From Macrosoma leucophasiata (lineage: Eukaryota; Arthropoda; Insecta; Lepidoptera; Hedylidae): a stretch of 64,000 nt of DNA. Position 1 is the stretch's first letter. Every line of letters begins with the position of its first letter. The translations under genes and the position numbers were made by a program. Under the pieces are notes generated by a model that made no database searches, was not told where the DNA came from, and saw only the letters and a program-made list of their open reading frames with translations. Location: assembly GCA_036365455.1 (NCBI GenBank), contig JAWQUS010000030.1, positions 20,046,001 to 20,110,000 of the forward strand, in the 5' to 3' direction. Below are positions 61,492 to 64,000 of this stretch, in pieces.

Positions 61492-61608
61492 GGTGGTAAA
61501 GCTCCAGTGACGGAGCTCGCGGGCGTAAGCACCACCGCATTACCTAATATATTTGCCGCTTAATGGTAGTGTTCAGCACTATCGAGTTCCGGTCAGGTGG
61601 CAATGTAG
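61492..61608 (+). repeat. SINE-A 5' part
   Basis: ACTGGTGGTAAAGCTCCAGT to CAGGTGGCAATGTAG, then truncated next to TRC copy E. Confidence 0.85.
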
Positions 61609-61619
61609 GAAAGATACAT

Positions 61620-61890
61620 ATTTAATTTTATATTATTTTTCGCAATATAACACATGATTGTGAAGTATATTACTCATATTTTAAAGAAAAATGGAAAGAA
61701 AAATTATGCCTACTAACATTGTTGGCAGTAGATGTCGCTACTGCCGCCATAAGGCAATGCAATAAAATGTGTAGGAAAAATTTGGCAAATCAGACGTCGA
61801 CTTCGGTAGCTCAGTTGGAAGAGCAGCTGGACTAGATTCCCAGTGGCCGCGAGTTCGAGTCTCACCTGAAGTCAAAATTTTCTTTAAAAA
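61620..61890 (+). mobile_element. TRC (copy E), diverged
   Basis: Possible short duplication ATACAT (61614-61619, 61891-61896). Leader, AAAGAAAAATGGAAAG block, body, and tRNA-like module at 61800-61872 with changed bases (CTTCGGTAGCTCAGTTGG, CTCACC). Confidence 0.75.
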
Positions 61891-62009
61891 ATACATGTCC
61901 AATCTGATACTCAAACCTGGAGTCTCTGGCAAAGAACCCGTAACACACGGCACCTAACTACCACCAAACAACATACTCGTTTAAATAAAGTTCTTAATTA
62001 CTTATTCTT

Positions 62010-62300
62010 ACTGGTGGTAGAGCTCCAGTGACGGAGCTCGCGGGCGTAGGCACCACCGCATTACCTAATATACTTGCCGCTAAATGGTAGTGTTCAGCAC
62101 TATCGTGTTCCGGTCAGGTGGTAATGTACGGCCCTGTAATTTCAGGTACAGAAGCCATAACACCTTAGGCCTCAGGAGTGGCAGCGCATCTGCATTTTTA
62201 CCTCTGGTCACTGTGTGGGTGTCTATAGGCTGCAGTCATCACTTAACATCAATGTGAACTGCATGCTTGTTTGCCACTTTATTACATAAAAAAAAAAAAA
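62010..62300 (+). repeat. SINE-A, full length (good reference copy)
   Basis: ACTGGTGGTAGAGCTCCAGT to TGCCACTTTATTACATAAAA with a 13-A run. Confidence 0.93.
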
Positions 62301-63034
62301 TTGCGTACAGATTGTCTTATTTCAATTACAAATTAAGAACTTTATTACTTTGTTTTTTTTTTTTTTTAATCTGTGTCGTTTCTATTTAATTTATTTAAAA
62401 AAAACTCGAACATTTCATAAGATTATAAATAAGGTTAATTAGTCCATACCACTCATAAATATTGTATCAAATATAACACGTACTATATAGGAAATATAGT
62501 GGGCGATATAAAAAAAATAATTAATGGCTTGAGCTAATGTGTGTTCTCAAACACATCCATATTTCAGCGGACCGACGGATTATATTTTTTAATATAACAA
62601 TCTAGGACGGTATGTTACTAACGTTCATGTACTTTGGGTTCGTTGTAGATCAAGCATTTTGCAGATGTGACAGTTTTTTTTTTTTGTGAATTTTTTTAGC
62701 GTCATTGCTATTTGAAAGTCGATGAAACGAAAAGGCGACAGTAAAAAGAGACAGACACATAAATTCGTATGATTGAACGTGGGAGAATGAGGAAGGAAGC
62801 AATAGCGCGCGTGCGTAGGTACGTGTACAATGCTTGAAAAAAGGCATCACAACAACCGCGATGTTTTGTATAGGTACGTTTTATACGTTTCTCGAGTTAA
62901 TTCATTTTTTTTACATTTATCTTATTTTCTTAAAACCGAATTCAAATTCAATGTTATATTATGTGAATTTAAAATGATTATGTGCTGTCGAAGGGGTTTC
63001 TGGTCATCCAAAACATTGTAAATTGGACTTTAAC
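62301..63034. other. Unassigned
   Basis: T- and A-rich runs near 62351 and 62677. Short frames only; no gene. Confidence 0.35.
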
Positions 63035-63047
63035 ATCATACAAATAA

Positions 63048-63133
63048 TTGTTTTATATTATTTCGCATTGGCGCATGCTTGTGAAATGTATTTTATTTTT
63101 AAAGAAAAATGGAAAGAAAAGTTAAAAATAAAA
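63048..63133 (+). mobile_element. TRC (copy F), tRNA-less deletion form with 13-bp TSD
   Basis: ATCATACAAATAA at 63035-63047 and 63134-63146. Leader (TTTCGCATTGGCGCATGC) and the AAAGAAAAATGGAAAG block are followed directly by TTAAAAATAAAA. Body and tRNA module are absent. Confidence 0.88.
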
Positions 63134-63239
63134 ATCATACAAATAAGTCACTTACGTGACGGACCGGATATTTCTTCGATAGAACTTATTCTATCACTGG
63201 TAGGTAACTATTGTAACAGTAAAAAATAAATCTAACGAA

Positions 63240-63377
63240 AGAATTGTAAATTAGAAGAGCGGAGCCCTCTGGCACAGGCATTTTACAATGCTTAAAAGGG
63301 GACTCTAGCCTATTTGTGTCATAAAACATTTTGATATAGAAATAAAGATTATTTATTATTATTTATTTATTATTAAA
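63240..63377 (+). mobile_element. LINE 3' tail, ATT-tailed
   Basis: GGAGCCCTCTGGCACAGGCA, GGGGACTCTAGCCTATTTG, AATAAAGATTATTTATTATT. Only the UTR end. Confidence 0.5.
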
Positions 63378-63379
63378 TT

Positions 63380-63585
63380 CTACTGGTGAAACAGCTCCAG
63401 TGACGGAGCTCGGGGGCGTAGGCACCACCGCATTATGTAATATACGTACTTGCTGCTTAATGGTAGTATTCAGCACTAACGTGTTCCGGTCAGGTGGTAA
63501 TGTAAGGCCCTGTAATTTCCGGCACAGAGGCATAACACCTTAGGCCTCAGGAGTGGTAACGCATCTTATTGGTATTTGTGTGGGT
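63380..63585 (+). repeat. SINE-A 5' two-thirds
   Basis: ACTGGTGAAACAGCTCCAGT to GGTATTTGTGTGGGTG. It then meets a minus-strand LINE fragment. Confidence 0.85.
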
Positions 63586-63589
63586 GAAG

Positions 63590-63685
63590 GAAGCTGAAGG
63601 ACTCTTTTGACGCCATTTTTGAAGAACCAACTTGTAGCACCCAGAGATTACCTATAGGGAAGATCATTCCACTGAGTTTCGATAT
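63590..63685 (-). pseudogene. LINE fragment (LWNELP family)
   Basis: GAAGGACTCTTTTGACGCCA and TTTTTGAAGAACC match the FFKNGVKRVL codons of 59888-60300 in reverse. Confidence 0.65.
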
Positions 63686-64000
63686 AATGAAATCACTAAT
63701 AACAAACGTTTCGAATGTCGTGTCTATTCTCCCAAATAATCTTTACAATGATTTAGTCCAGACCACCGTATCACAAAATAGGTCACGCCGATCGCCCACC
63801 CACGCCAATAAATTATCACCTAAATTATCATTCTAGGCGCCCCACTTGGAGCAGCACTCAGGAAGAAAATGATTTTTTTTGTATCGCTCGCTCGTGAAGA
63901 AATTTACGATTGTACACTTCACAAGGACACGCAGCACGCTCAATATTAATAGTACGAGAGACGGTGTGAGAAAAATATGATCTCATCTCTAATACCTCAA
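63686..64000. other. Unassigned to window end
   Basis: No gene or repeat recognised. Confidence 0.3.

Overview
The window looks like a gene-poor, repeat-rich stretch of an insect nuclear genome, most likely a moth or butterfly. Two pieces of mitochondrial DNA (cox1 at 5171-5331 and nad4 at 40872-41113) read through only with the invertebrate mitochondrial code (TGA as Trp, ATA as Met). They are nuclear copies of mitochondrial genes (NUMTs). Many of the interspersed repeats resemble families I know from lepidopteran genomes. I found no convincing host protein-coding gene. The long open frames belong to transposable elements or are accidental frames inside repeats.

Five classes of repeat make up most of the recognisable sequence. 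(1) SINE-A is a roughly 285 bp retroposon beginning ACTGGTGGTAGAGC and ending in TTGCCACTT...ACATAAAA. It has about forty full or partial copies on both strands, and its 3' tail resembles the tail of a LINE in the same window. (2) SINE-B is a tRNA-derived SINE of about 300 bp with clear A and B boxes (about 14 copies). SINE-5S is a 5S-rRNA-derived SINE (five copies), and there are further tRNA-derived SINEs. (3) TRC (my name) is a modular repeat that carries a cloverleaf-like tRNA module at its 3' end, with crisp target-site duplications (TSDs) and one tRNA-less deletion form. (4) LINE remnants include an RTE-like reverse transcriptase half with intact motifs (2891-4120), a jockey/CR1-like element (39079-40345), a frameshifted copy (58805-59640) and many 3' ends. 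(5) DNA elements include a mariner with one premature stop (34296-35582), several TIR/MITE elements, and three Helitron-like non-autonomous families.

Layout: 1-4.2 kb holds LINE ends, a Helitron-like element, a 27-bp perfect palindrome and the RTE open frame. 4.2-14.2 kb is SINEs, the cox1 NUMT, a TIR element and the first TRC. 14.5-15.3 kb is a 156-bp GC-rich minisatellite interrupted by a MITE. 15.3-33.8 kb is a dense mosaic of SINE-A, SINE-B, Helitron-like elements and LINE ends. 33.8-36 kb is a three-level nest (repeat X, TRC, mariner). 36-42.6 kb has SINE-5S, SINE-B, TRC, two tail-to-tail LINEs and the nad4 NUMT. 43-44 kb has a possible LINE 5' region. 46-49.5 kb has four TIR or foldback elements, one splitting a SINE-B. 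51-64 kb is again SINE/LINE mosaic with a large inverted SINE-A pair and two more TRC copies.

The window is most useful as a readable record of insertion order. Many host repeats are split by later insertions with visible target-site duplications, so relative ages can be read directly. Copy counts, similarities and boundaries were judged by eye and need alignment to confirm.
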